A stretch of 64,000 nt of DNA. Origin: an uncultured Clostridia bacterium (GTDB lineage Bacteria; Bacillota; Clostridia; Christensenellales; UBA1242). Positions 35,206-43,881 of this stretch are shown piece by piece; the stretch's first letter is position 1, and every line of letters starts with the position of its first letter. The notes under the pieces were generated by a model. That model did not search any database, was not told where the DNA came from, and saw nothing but the letters and a program-made list of their open reading frames with translations. A program made the translations under genes and the position numbers. The stretch spans positions 91,465-155,464 of the forward strand of contig CALWTK010000001.1 in NCBI GenBank assembly GCA_944384465.1, read 5' to 3'.

Positions 35206-35221
35206 TTTTTGTGGATTTTTT
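35190..35221 (+). terminator. Terminator of nrdDG, overlapping the nrdG stop
   Basis: CCACAAAAA / TTTTTGTGG followed by ATTTTTT. The upstream arm encodes the C-terminus of NrdG. Confidence 0.85.
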
Positions 35222-35288
35222 ATTTATTTTTAATTAAATATTTTGATTTTTTATAAAAAAATGCTAAATTAATAAAAAGGAAAAATCA

Positions 35289-35453
35289 ATGCCGAAAATA
35301 AAAATATTAAAAAAATTACCAAAAAATAAAAAAATCATTAAAAAATCCACAAAAATTCAACATTATAATAATTCTTATTATGATAAAAATAAAGAAAAAT
35401 ATCTAGAATTTTATGATGACATCAAAATTCCCTCAAAAAGATATGACTGGTAA
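35289..35453 (+). CDS. 54-residue basic small protein
   Basis: An open frame of 54 codons with SD AAAAGG 8 nt before ATG, a promoter-like TTGATT-16-TAAATT upstream (35243-35270 region), and a terminator directly after the stop. The product is Lys/Ile/Asn-rich with a Tyr cluster (HYNNSYYDKNKEKY) and ends RYDW. No homologue recognised. The tight promoter-SD-stop-terminator packing argues for a real gene, though AT-richness makes chance frames common. Confidence 0.5.
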   Translation: MPKIKILKKLPKNKKIIKKSTKIQHYNNSYYDKNKEKYLEFYDDIKIPSKRYDW

Positions 35454-35483
35454 AAAAGAATACTGTTAATCAGTATTCTTTTT
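35453..35483. terminator. Bidirectional terminator
   Basis: AAAAAGAATACTG / CAGTATTCTTTTT, 13 bp perfect, between the 54-residue gene and the convergent lipoprotein gene; the latter's stop is in the loop. Confidence 0.92.
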
Positions 35484-36302
35484 CCTTTTTTTATTAATTA
35501 TCAACGCAATTATACCTAACACGGCACATATACCCACCGCTATGGCAATGCAAATCAAAATGCAATTTGTTTGATTCGCCAGGTTATAATATATCACTAT
35601 ATTTTCGTCAATGTCGTTTTGATCTATCACCCATGTGTGATAATACAATCCATCTATTTTACTAATATAATCAGCATTGCTATGTTCACGATGAAGGTCA
35701 GTTACATAAGTATATAAAAGTTGATTATTTTCACTATCAATTAAATCAGGATAATAACTAGAATAATAACTCGTCAATCTATCATATAGATCATGATAGT
35801 CAGCATAAAGATTTGTAGAATTATAATACACGGTATTGTAGAAGAAATGTTCATCTATATCACTGTATCCGGTATTTGCTTCAGTAATGTTGTAATAATA
35901 TCTATATACATTGATATTTTTGTACCTTAAGCCAATCACGTAAGTATTTTCTTCCCAACTGTTGCCAACAACTGCTATCCCATCATAATATGATTGCAGC
36001 TCTAGTCTCATCATCACCTGAGTAGTAGTAGACAATGCAATCTGTATCCTAAGATTGAAACTAGATACAATTCTATTCGCTTCGTTCATGCTAGAAGTCT
36101 CTATCCTCTGTTTTATTTCATTTAAACTGTACCCGCTATTCTCAATCTCTTCTTGATTTAAAGAAACATACACAAGCTCATCAATCGTCCCATCTTCGTT
36201 CGTCATAATCATTGCGCGCACTTCACTACAGGCAGAAAGACATACTGTCATCAACAGTAAGAATATAATAATAATGAAATTTTTTATCTTTGATTTTACC
36301 AT
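35466..36302 (-). CDS. Lipoprotein with C-terminal membrane helix
   Basis: A 278-residue exported protein: signal with lipobox LSAC, a Tyr/Asn-rich ectodomain, and a C-terminal membrane helix (about residues 247-268) followed by KKRKKN. The N-terminal region EVRAMIMTNEDGTIDELVYVSL resembles clostridial lipoproteins of unknown role. It sits 46 bp after the radC2 gene and may be the last gene of the gyrase unit. No function assigned. Confidence 0.8.
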   Translation of the reverse strand: MVKSKIKNFIIIIFLLLMTVCLSACSEVRAMIMTNEDGTIDELVYVSLNQEEIENSGYSLNEIKQRIETSSMNEANRIVSSFNLRIQIALSTTTQVMMRLELQSYYDGIAVVGNSWEENTYVIGLRYKNINVYRYYYNITEANTGYSDIDEHFFYNTVYYNSTNLYADYHDLYDRLTSYYSSYYPDLIDSENNQLLYTYVTDLHREHSNADYISKIDGLYYHTWVIDQNDIDENIVIYYNLANQTNCILICIAIAVGICAVLGIIALIINKKRKKNTD

Positions 36303-36348
36303 TATTTAATTTATTCCTGTATTGGCAATTAAATACATAAATTATAGA

Positions 36349-37080
36349 CTATTTTTTATAAATAAAGTTTAAATTAGAATTAAATTGTTTCTCCATCTCG
36401 TGAATGATGTCTTTCATAGAAAAATAATCTTTTTCATTCAAAATCACATGATCATATAAAATTATACCCAACAAATTACATTGTACAAACAATTTATAGG
36501 TCATATCTATATCTTGTTTACTAGGCTCCACCCCACCAAAAGGGTGTGTATGAATGAATATGACCGAACTCGCCTGCGTAGCTGTAATTTTTGACAACAA
36601 ATCTTTGATATTAAAATCAACGCTTATGTCATCTTTACCTTCAAATTTTATCACTTTGATCAAAGAATATTTACTCGTAAGACACAGACAATAAAAATCT
36701 TCTTTTTTATCAACAGTAAATCGTTTTCTAAAAAATGTTACAGTTGATTTCAGATTTTCCAAAATATAATTGGTGTGATTATCCTTGCTGATCTCGTATT
36801 TTGTATAGAATTGTTTCAACAAATTTAGATATATCGCGCTCTCTCTACCAATTCCATTTATTTTGATCAATTCATCATATTCAGCATTCAACACGCCATA
36901 CAGACTATCAAATTCATTCAACAAGGTATGCGCCAACTCATTGGTATCTTTATACGGAATAGAATACGTGAGCATAAGTTCCAAAATCTCATGCTCACTG
37001 AATGCATCTAATCCAAATTCTAAAAATTTATTTTTTAATCTCTGTCTATGTCCTTCATGAATATTATTCTTTTTCTTCAT
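36349..37080 (-). CDS. RadC/JAB-domain protein, copy 2, in the gyrase operon
   Basis: A 243-residue paralogue of the RadC protein at 21938-22720 with the same HEGHRQRLKNKF start, KINGIGRESAIYL hairpin region and JAB motif IHTHPFGGVEPSKQDID. The canonical N-G/P-D residues after HTHP vary (FGGVEPS instead of NGDVNPS). Its start lies 17 bp inside the end of gyrA, so it is translationally coupled to gyrase. Confidence 0.87.
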   Translation of the reverse strand: MKKKNNIHEGHRQRLKNKFLEFGLDAFSEHEILELMLTYSIPYKDTNELAHTLLNEFDSLYGVLNAEYDELIKINGIGRESAIYLNLLKQFYTKYEISKDNHTNYILENLKSTVTFFRKRFTVDKKEDFYCLCLTSKYSLIKVIKFEGKDDISVDFNIKDLLSKITATQASSVIFIHTHPFGGVEPSKQDIDMTYKLFVQCNLLGIILYDHVILNEKDYFSMKDIIHEMEKQFNSNLNFIYKK

Positions 37081-39565
37081 TTGTATTTTCTTCCGTCAAA
37101 TTTTCTTCCTCATCGTCATGATTTGCATCAACTATGGCTACACTTACGACTCTGTCATTGGCGCTGACTTTCATCAACCTAACTCCGAGACTAGTACGGC
37201 TAACTAAATTGATACTGTCTACACTCGTCCTTATCATAACACCATCACTAGATATGGCTAAGACATCTTTATCTTGAGCTGCTGGCATAACTGCAACAAT
37301 TTTGCCCGTCTTGTCGTTAAACACTCCCGCTTTGATCCCCTTACCGCGTCTACCTTGCAATCTATAATCTTCTGGTCGACTGCGTTTAGCATATCCCTTT
37401 TCTGTGACAGTCAAAATGTCTAGCTTAGGATCCAAAACGATTAGACCAACGATTGATTCTCCGTCTTCAATCTTCATACCTTTGACACCCTGTGAATTTC
37501 TGCCCACGAGACGAATACTCTTTTCATTGAAGCGCAGACATTTTCCATTGTCCGCCGCTATCAACAATTCATCATTAGGATGCACGATCTTAGCAGAGAC
37601 AAGCGCGTCCGTATCATTCAATTTGATGGCGATTTTCCCGTTCTTTCTCACATTGCCAAATTCAACAAGTTTTGTCTTCTTGATTAGGCCGTGTTTGGTC
37701 GCCAATACCAAATATGCTTCATCGTCATGCGAGTATTTTAGAATAGTGTTGATCTTTTCATCCGCATCCAAAGGTAGCAAATTGACCAATGCTCTGCCTT
37801 TGTTCTGTCGTCCTGCTTCAGGGATGACATATGCTTTCAGCATATATACTTTGCCCTTGTTGCTGAAGAACATCAATTCATCATGGCTGTTCACAGCGAA
37901 AATGTCGGTCACGAAATCTTCTTCTTTGGTCCTGTGAGCGTTCACTCCACGACCGCCCCTGTGTTGCGACCTGTACTCGCTGACAGGCAATCTCTTCACA
38001 TATCCTTGACTGGTAAGAGAAATGACCACTTCATGACGTTCAATCAAGTCACCTATATCAATATCATTGTAATCCATGACGATTTCACTCTTCCTAGGGG
38101 TAGGATATTTTGCCTTTATCTCAAGAAGTTCTTTTTTGATAATGTCATTGATTTTTCCATCGTCTGATAGAATCTCTTTCAAGTTCTTGATCATGAGCTC
38201 CAACTCATTCAATTCAGCGTTCAGTTTTTCCACTTCTAGTCCAGTGAGTCTACTCAATTTCATCTCCAGAATTGCGTTGGCTTGCCTTTCGGACAGTTCA
38301 AATTTTTCCTCTAGTTTTACCATAGCGTCGTTCTTATCTTCGCTCTGTTTGATGATCTTTATGACAGCATCGATATTATTGACGGCTATGACCAAACCTT
38401 TGATAATATGCTCTCTCTCTTCCGCTTTCTTTAGGTCAAATTTGGTCCTTCTTGTGATGACTTCTCGCTGGAAGTTTAGATAATAGAATATGATCTCTTG
38501 AAGATTTAATACTCTAGGTCTGTTATCTACGAGCGCAAGCAAAATTATACCGCTAGACAACTGCAATTGAGTTTGTTTATACAGTTGATTCAAAACTATT
38601 TGCGCATTGGCGTCTTTCTTTAGCTCTATGACGATTCGCATACCATCTCTATCCGACTCGTCACGAATATCTGAAATACCATCTATCTTCTTGTCTTTGA
38701 CAAGGTTGGCAATCTGAGCTATCAATTTAGCTTTGTTTACCTGATAAGGAATGGCATTTACCACAATGCGCCATCTCTTTCCACTATCGTAAGACTCAAT
38801 CTCTGCTTTGGCACGCATCACGACTCCGCCATGTCCAGTTTTGTACGCCTGTTTTATGGCAGAAGTGCCAAGAATCTCTCCCCCTGTAGGAAAGTCAGGG
38901 GCCGGGATATATTCCATCAATTCATCGACAGTGATATTAGGATTATCAATCATAGCGACGACCGCGTTGATGACTTCGTTCAAGTTGTGTGGTGGAATGT
39001 TTGTCGCCATACCGACAGCGATACCATCACTGCCATTTACTAGCAAGTTTGGAAATCTGCTAGGGAGCACTTTTGGTTGCACAGTGGTAGCATCAAAGTT
39101 TGGATAAAAATCCACCGTGTCCTTGTCAATATCCCGCAAAAGTTCGCCCGCAATTTTACTCAGTCTCGCTTCCGTGTAACGATAAGCGGCTGCAGGGTCA
39201 CCATCCACGCTACCGAAGTTTCCATTAGGGTCAATCAAAGGTTCATTGATTGTAAAGTCCTGCGCGAGACGCACCAAAGCGTCGTACACCGAACTATCTC
39301 CATGTGGGTGATAGTGCCCCAGCACGTCACCCACGATCTTTGCACATTTTCTAAAAGGCTTGTCATTTGTGAGTCCCGTCTCGTTCATAGAGTAAAGAAT
39401 TCTTCTATGGACCGGTTTCAATCCGTCTCTGACATCCGGCAGGGCACGAGAGACATTCACCGCCATAGCATAAGCTATGAAAGACTCTTTCATCTCATGT
39501 TCAACATCTATATCAATATAACGCGTATTGTCAATTTTTTCAAAAATTTCTTTATTGTCTTTCAT
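37064..39565 (-). CDS. gyrA: DNA gyrase subunit A
   Basis: An 833-residue type II topoisomerase breakage-reunion subunit. Landmarks: MAVNVSRALPDVRDGLKPVHRR, active-site Tyr in AAAYRYTEARL (about residue 125), and six-bladed C-terminal wrapping domain with the GyrA-box variant QHRGGRGV, which identifies it as GyrA rather than ParC. It starts 8 bp after the gyrB stop. The acidic tail EENLTEENTNEEKE is normal for the family. Confidence 0.95.
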   Translation of the reverse strand: MKDNKEIFEKIDNTRYIDIDVEHEMKESFIAYAMAVNVSRALPDVRDGLKPVHRRILYSMNETGLTNDKPFRKCAKIVGDVLGHYHPHGDSSVYDALVRLAQDFTINEPLIDPNGNFGSVDGDPAAAYRYTEARLSKIAGELLRDIDKDTVDFYPNFDATTVQPKVLPSRFPNLLVNGSDGIAVGMATNIPPHNLNEVINAVVAMIDNPNITVDELMEYIPAPDFPTGGEILGTSAIKQAYKTGHGGVVMRAKAEIESYDSGKRWRIVVNAIPYQVNKAKLIAQIANLVKDKKIDGISDIRDESDRDGMRIVIELKKDANAQIVLNQLYKQTQLQLSSGIILLALVDNRPRVLNLQEIIFYYLNFQREVITRRTKFDLKKAEEREHIIKGLVIAVNNIDAVIKIIKQSEDKNDAMVKLEEKFELSERQANAILEMKLSRLTGLEVEKLNAELNELELMIKNLKEILSDDGKINDIIKKELLEIKAKYPTPRKSEIVMDYNDIDIGDLIERHEVVISLTSQGYVKRLPVSEYRSQHRGGRGVNAHRTKEEDFVTDIFAVNSHDELMFFSNKGKVYMLKAYVIPEAGRQNKGRALVNLLPLDADEKINTILKYSHDDEAYLVLATKHGLIKKTKLVEFGNVRKNGKIAIKLNDTDALVSAKIVHPNDELLIAADNGKCLRFNEKSIRLVGRNSQGVKGMKIEDGESIVGLIVLDPKLDILTVTEKGYAKRSRPEDYRLQGRRGKGIKAGVFNDKTGKIVAVMPAAQDKDVLAISSDGVMIRTSVDSINLVSRTSLGVRLMKVSANDRVVSVAIVDANHDDEEENLTEENTNEEKE

Positions 39566-39573
39566 ATTTTCTC

Positions 39574-41532
39574 CTAAACATCAAGGTCTGTAACAAGGGT
39601 CGCATGACTTTCGATAAATTCTCTTCTGCCTTCTGGTCTGTCTCCCATCAACAGGTCAAACACTTCGTTGCAAGTCACTTCATCCTTCATAGTGACTTTT
39701 TTCAAGGTACGCGTCTCAGGGTTCATGGTAGTCTCCCACAACAAATCTGCATTCATTTCACCAAGGCCTTTGTAACGTTGAACTGTATATCCCTTATCTA
39801 GATCCATAAGGGCGTTTTCTTTGTCTTCTTCCGTATAATAATAGTTCACCTGTTTGCCTCGTGTGACCTTGTATAAAGGTGGCTGTGCTACATACACATG
39901 CCCTTCTTCAATCAATGGACGCATGTACCTAAAGAAGAAAGTGAGCATCAAAATTTCAATATGGCTACCGTCCACATCGGCATCGGTCATGATGATGATT
40001 TTGTCATATCTCAGTTTCTTTGTGTCACAGTTTTCATATATACCGCAGCCGAAAGCAGTTATCATATCATTTATCTCTTGATTCTCAAGTGCACGAGCAA
40101 GACGAGTCTTCTCCACATTCAATATCTTACCACGAAGTGGCAAAATGGCTTGGAAACGACGATTTCGCCCACTCTTTGCTGTACCACCTGCAGAGTCTCC
40201 TTCGACTATGAATATCTCACATTCGCTAGCATTTTTGCTGCTACAATCCGCCAATTTCCCAGGAAGTGAAGAGGACTCAAGCACACTTTTCCTTCGAGTA
40301 TCTTCTCTAGCGTTTCTAGCAGCTTCCCTAGCTCTTTGAGACAACATACATTTGTTGATCAGATCTTTGCTCTCTTTAGGGTGCTCTTCCATGTAATCTT
40401 TGAACGTCTCATCCATGGCTTTAGCTGTAAAGGTCTTTATCTCATCCGTGCCTAGCTTGGTCTTTGTCTGCCCTTCAAATTGTGGCTCTTCCACCTTCAC
40501 CGAGATGACAGCGACAATCCCTTCACGCGTATCTTCACCGCTAAGTTTCATCTTGTCTTTTATCAGTTTGTTCTCTAGGGCATAGTCATTGATGATTTTC
40601 ATCAAGCTATTTTTGAATCCATCCACATGTTTTCCACCTTCTTCAGTGTTGATGTTGTTGCAATAACTATGGATATTTTCAGTATAGGTGTCTGTATATT
40701 GAAAACTCAGTTCAATCTCACATGTGGCGTCCACGCTCTTGCCGTTCTCATCCTTACGCTTATACTTATACGCCTTATCTACATAAATAGGTTCAGGGAA
40801 AATACAATTTTTGTTCTCGGTAAGGTCAGCGACAAATTCCTGAATTCCGCCCATGAATTGATACAGATTTTCCTGTTCCCTTTCTGGTCTACAATCTTTC
40901 AATGAAATCCTAAGCCCTTTATTTAAAAAAGCAATCTCACGCAACCTAGATTTCAAGGTATCATAATTAAACTCAGTGATAGGGAAGATTTCATCATCCG
41001 GTTTAAATGTCACCATTGTTCCAGTCTTTTCAGGTGGAACAGTGCCCACCACTGCCAATCTATCGACAGGAACACCTCTATGGTATTCTTGGTGATAATG
41101 GTTCCCATTTTGATAAATATCTAGCACCAACACTTCGCTAAGCGCATTTACGACAGAAAGCCCAACGCCATGAAGCCCGCCAGAAATTTTATATCCGCCA
41201 CCGCCGAATTTGCCACCTGCATGCAATTTTGTAAGCACCAATTCAGCTGCACTAATGCCTTCTTTTTCATGAATTCCAGTTGGAATTCCACGCCCATTGT
41301 CCAATACACTGACCGAACCATCAATGTTGATCGTCACATTTATTTCGTTGCAATATCCAGCTAGCGCTTCGTCAATTGAATTGTCCACAATCTCAGTCAC
41401 TAAATGGTGCAAGCCCTTTTCATCAGTAGAGCCGATATACATACCCGGACGCTTTCTTACCGGCTCTAACCCTTCCAATACTTGGATGGCATCCGCTCCA
41501 TATTCGCTGGTAACCTTTAAATCATCTGTCAT
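39574..41532 (-). CDS. gyrB: DNA gyrase subunit B
   Basis: A 652-residue gyrase ATPase subunit. The GHKL ATPase has VDNSIDEALAGY and DNGRGIPTG; the Toprim domain has VEGDSAGGTAKSGR and DADVDGSHI. Ending LVTDLDV agrees with GyrB. SD AAAGGAG before ATG. First gene of gyrB-gyrA-radC2. Confidence 0.96.
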   Translation of the reverse strand: MTDDLKVTSEYGADAIQVLEGLEPVRKRPGMYIGSTDEKGLHHLVTEIVDNSIDEALAGYCNEINVTINIDGSVSVLDNGRGIPTGIHEKEGISAAELVLTKLHAGGKFGGGGYKISGGLHGVGLSVVNALSEVLVLDIYQNGNHYHQEYHRGVPVDRLAVVGTVPPEKTGTMVTFKPDDEIFPITEFNYDTLKSRLREIAFLNKGLRISLKDCRPEREQENLYQFMGGIQEFVADLTENKNCIFPEPIYVDKAYKYKRKDENGKSVDATCEIELSFQYTDTYTENIHSYCNNINTEEGGKHVDGFKNSLMKIINDYALENKLIKDKMKLSGEDTREGIVAVISVKVEEPQFEGQTKTKLGTDEIKTFTAKAMDETFKDYMEEHPKESKDLINKCMLSQRAREAARNAREDTRRKSVLESSSLPGKLADCSSKNASECEIFIVEGDSAGGTAKSGRNRRFQAILPLRGKILNVEKTRLARALENQEINDMITAFGCGIYENCDTKKLRYDKIIIMTDADVDGSHIEILMLTFFFRYMRPLIEEGHVYVAQPPLYKVTRGKQVNYYYTEEDKENALMDLDKGYTVQRYKGLGEMNADLLWETTMNPETRTLKKVTMKDEVTCNEVFDLLMGDRPEGRREFIESHATLVTDLDV

Positions 41533-41832
41533 AATTTCTCCTTTACTTAAATGTGTCTTATCCTGATTTTTAGATTTTCATCAGTCTTAAGGCGATAAAT
41601 TTTATTGTATTTAAACATGTTAATTTTGAATAATTGTTGCCACGCTTAAAACATATAAAATTTATCTAAATTAAAAAAATATATTATATATTTATATATA
41701 ATATATTGTATCAAAAAATCGCAATAAAAACAAGTGTTTAGCCTATTAAAAATAATGAAAATTAGCGTAAAATAACATAAAATATCAACATCTGAAATTT
41801 TAAAAATTTGATGGCGTTTTTTTAGTTGTAAT
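41533..41832. other. AT-rich gyrB upstream region
   Basis: Untranslated region before gyrB. A TACAAT box about 65 bp upstream of the gyrB ATG on the minus strand is a candidate -10. It includes the AT-only 13-bp palindrome at 41678-41707. No gene or RNA seen. Confidence 0.5.
41678..41707. repeat. AT-only 13-bp inverted repeat upstream of gyrB
   Basis: AATATATTATATA and its exact complement flank TTTA. Such an arm could extrude as a cruciform in supercoiled DNA. With pure A/T sequence in an AT-rich region, part of the symmetry may be chance. Confidence 0.6.
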
Positions 41833-41861
41833 TAAAAAAATGAGAACTCACTTGTTCTCAT
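41833..41861 (-). terminator. Terminator of the yqeY-dtd unit
   Basis: ATGAGAAC / GTTCTCAT followed on the minus strand by seven T, 23 bp after the methyltransferase-like gene. Confidence 0.88.
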
Positions 41862-41883
41862 AAAATCAAAATAAATATTATCA

Positions 41884-42465
41884 TTATAGACGTTTAACTA
41901 AATATGCCAAATAATGTTTGCTGTCAAACTCTAGTTTATATTTATCATATTTCACTTTTGGATAATGTTCGGGATTCGGGTTTTTAAATTTCTTTTTCTT
42001 TAAGATTTTGAACCCTTTTTCTTTCAAGTACTGTTCAATATATCTAAAATGGACACTCGGATCTTCGTAGACGTCAATGATGAGAAAATGTTGCGCTTTT
42101 ATATCCATAATGTGATGAAAAAGGTTTTCAAAAGAGTTGCCAAAATGTTGTGCTTCCCCCAAAGTCATATGCACCAGGCAAAAATCATAATTCTTTCTAA
42201 AGGTAGTGTTGCATATGTCCGCCTCTACCACCTCCAGTCTAGCACTGCCAATCGCATTTTCAAGCGGATTTTTCTTCCTGTTATCTCCCGGATAGATGAT
42301 GGCGTCTACTTTTGCCTGCGGGAAATATTTCAGGGCAATACTCGCGCTTATCTTGCCACTACCTGCATCTATGACCTTTTTTACCTCTTCGTGTTTCAAA
42401 GATTTCAGCATCGTTTTTGCAATTTTATCATGAACCATTTTAGATGTATCTACTAATTTTTCCAC
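41884..42465 (-). CDS. SAM-dependent methyltransferase-like protein
   Basis: A 193-residue protein with a Rossmann-type start KKVIDAGSGKISASIALKYF, an acidic residue pair VVEADICN and a strand FLIIDVYEDPS, consistent with a class I methyltransferase fold. The glycine motif is reduced to GSG. A GTG start at 42465 is chosen because AGGGG lies 5 nt upstream; a GTG at 42471 is the alternative. Last gene of yqeY-dtd-123aa-this. Substrate unknown. Confidence 0.7.
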   Translation of the reverse strand: MEKLVDTSKMVHDKIAKTMLKSLKHEEVKKVIDAGSGKISASIALKYFPQAKVDAIIYPGDNRKKNPLENAIGSARLEVVEADICNTTFRKNYDFCLVHMTLGEAQHFGNSFENLFHHIMDIKAQHFLIIDVYEDPSVHFRYIEQYLKEKGFKILKKKKFKNPNPEHYPKVKYDKYKLEFDSKHYLAYLVKRL

Positions 42466-42477
42466 ACACACCCCTAA

Positions 42478-42849
42478 TTATAATTTTTTCAATTCACTGT
42501 CCATATATCTCTCATGAGCAATTCTCATACAAATCGAATGATATCCGTGCATACGCAACTCGTCCACTAGATCTGGAATATAGTCATAAAACTTTTTGTA
42601 CACGCCGAACTTGATCGGAAAAGCGGTGACGAACCTAAACAAATCCTCATCTGTAAAATCTTCATTCCCACGCACAAACAAGAACAGCCCATATAGATAG
42701 CCTTGCTCCTTTTTGCTCAAATATTTTACATTGTAATCCGCTTTTTCGACCACAATTATTTCATCATTGCCTTTTCTATCTCTTGTTTTGTTTTCCGCCC
42801 TTACCTCTTTTACGGTACGTAAAAGTTTTTTTGCCATTTCCTTGTTCAT
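42478..42849 (-). CDS. Hypothetical protein, 123 residues
   Basis: A soluble, charged, mostly helical protein (KKLLRTVKEVRAENKTRD at the N-terminus, FKVYKKFYDYIPDLV-like middle). No membrane segment or known motif. It lies 12 bp after dtd and 13 bp before the methyltransferase-like gene, with SD AGGGTGG, so it belongs to that operon. Confidence 0.7.
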   Translation of the reverse strand: MNKEMAKKLLRTVKEVRAENKTRDRKGNDEIIVVEKADYNVKYLSKKEQGYLYGLFLFVRGNEDFTDEDLFRFVTAFPIKFGVYKKFYDYIPDLVDELRMHGYHSICMRIAHERYMDSELKKL

Positions 42850-42861
42850 TTTCCACCCTAC

Positions 42862-43299
42862 TTAAATAATTTCTTTATAAATAGTAACCGGACCATCAAG
42901 ATGCGCATTTATCTGCATATCTTCGCCGAAAGCTCCTAATTTGACATCTACGCCCAGCCTTCTCAACTCGTCCGCCAACGCCAAATACAACAAGTTTGCT
43001 TTTTCTTTGTCAGCAGAGAGGCTAAAATCCGGCCTCGCTCCGCTGCCATTCCCCGTGCACAAAGTAAAATTCGACACCAGCAACAACTCTCCGTGTATAT
43101 CAAGTAAACTGTCATTCAACTTGTTTTCTCGTTCGAAAATTCGCATATGTGCTATTTTCGCCGCACACTTTTTGACCTGCTCTATGGTGTCGTCCTTGCA
43201 CACTCCGACCAACACCATCAAGCCATGATTCACTTCGCTTATCAATTCATCCTTGACATACAAGTTCGCGCCCTTAATCCTCTGAAGAACAATTCTCAT
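42862..43299 (-). CDS. dtd: D-aminoacyl-tRNA deacylase
   Basis: A 145-residue DTD family enzyme that removes D-amino acids from tRNA. It starts MRIVLQRIKGANLYV and has the specificity motif SGARPDFS (family SGxRPSFT-like) and DGPVTIYKE in place of NxGPVT. Length is exactly typical. It follows yqeY by 5 bp. Confidence 0.93.
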   Translation of the reverse strand: MRIVLQRIKGANLYVKDELISEVNHGLMVLVGVCKDDTIEQVKKCAAKIAHMRIFERENKLNDSLLDIHGELLLVSNFTLCTGNGSGARPDFSLSADKEKANLLYLALADELRRLGVDVKLGAFGEDMQINAHLDGPVTIYKEII

Positions 43300-43304
43300 A
43301 TAGA

Positions 43305-43727
43305 CTATATTCCCCTTGCAATTCTGTTGACCAAGCCCATATCTACCTTACCCGCATATTCCGCCTTGAAATGTTTCATAATAACTGGAATTGATTTGTC
43401 TGGCAGGGTGGCAATGATGTTCTTTATCTCATCTTCGCTCAGCATCTTAGGTAGATATTTAGAGATGATAGCCTTTTGCTTTTCGATATTCTCAGCTTCA
43501 GTCGAGTTCCCAGCTTTGATGTAGTTCTCTTGCTCTTCACTGAGTTCCTTTATCGTCTTTTGCAAAATCTGGATTGTATCGTTGTCCGTCATCTCTTTGC
43601 CATTTTTCTTCGCCTCAATGCTGAATAGCAAGACTTTGTTCATCACGACTCCAAATATTGCACGTGCCACACTGTCGTGCTCTTTCATCGCCTGAATATT
43701 CGCTTTTTTGATTTCGTCTATAATCAT
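43305..43727 (-). CDS. yqeY: GatB/YqeY-domain protein
   Basis: A 140-residue YqeY-family protein. Family features are AMKEHDSVARAIFGVV near the start, and KYLPKMLSEDEIKNII towards the end. YqeY shares a tRNA-binding domain with GatB but its role is not settled. It leads a unit with dtd, in line with tRNA quality control. SD AAAGGAG. Confidence 0.9.
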   Translation of the reverse strand: MIIDEIKKANIQAMKEHDSVARAIFGVVMNKVLLFSIEAKKNGKEMTDNDTIQILQKTIKELSEEQENYIKAGNSTEAENIEKQKAIISKYLPKMLSEDEIKNIIATLPDKSIPVIMKHFKAEYAGKVDMGLVNRIARGI

Positions 43728-43881
43728 ATGATCTCCTTTCTATTTTTCAGTTTCTTTCCATTTTCCCGATATTTTATATTAGGTGAATAATTAGATTTTT
43801 CAAAATTATTTTAAAATAATTCCAAATTCCAAAATTTACTAAAATTTATGAATGAAAACACGTCCTATCTCAAAACATTTT

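Noticed and set aside
39077..39577. 166-codon plus-strand frame inside gyrA
   Set aside because: Antisense shadow of gyrA, His/Arg-rich translation typical of a complementary frame.
41533..41832. T-box or other leader RNA upstream of gyrB
   Set aside because: Region is almost pure A/T with only one AT palindrome; no conserved RNA core seen.
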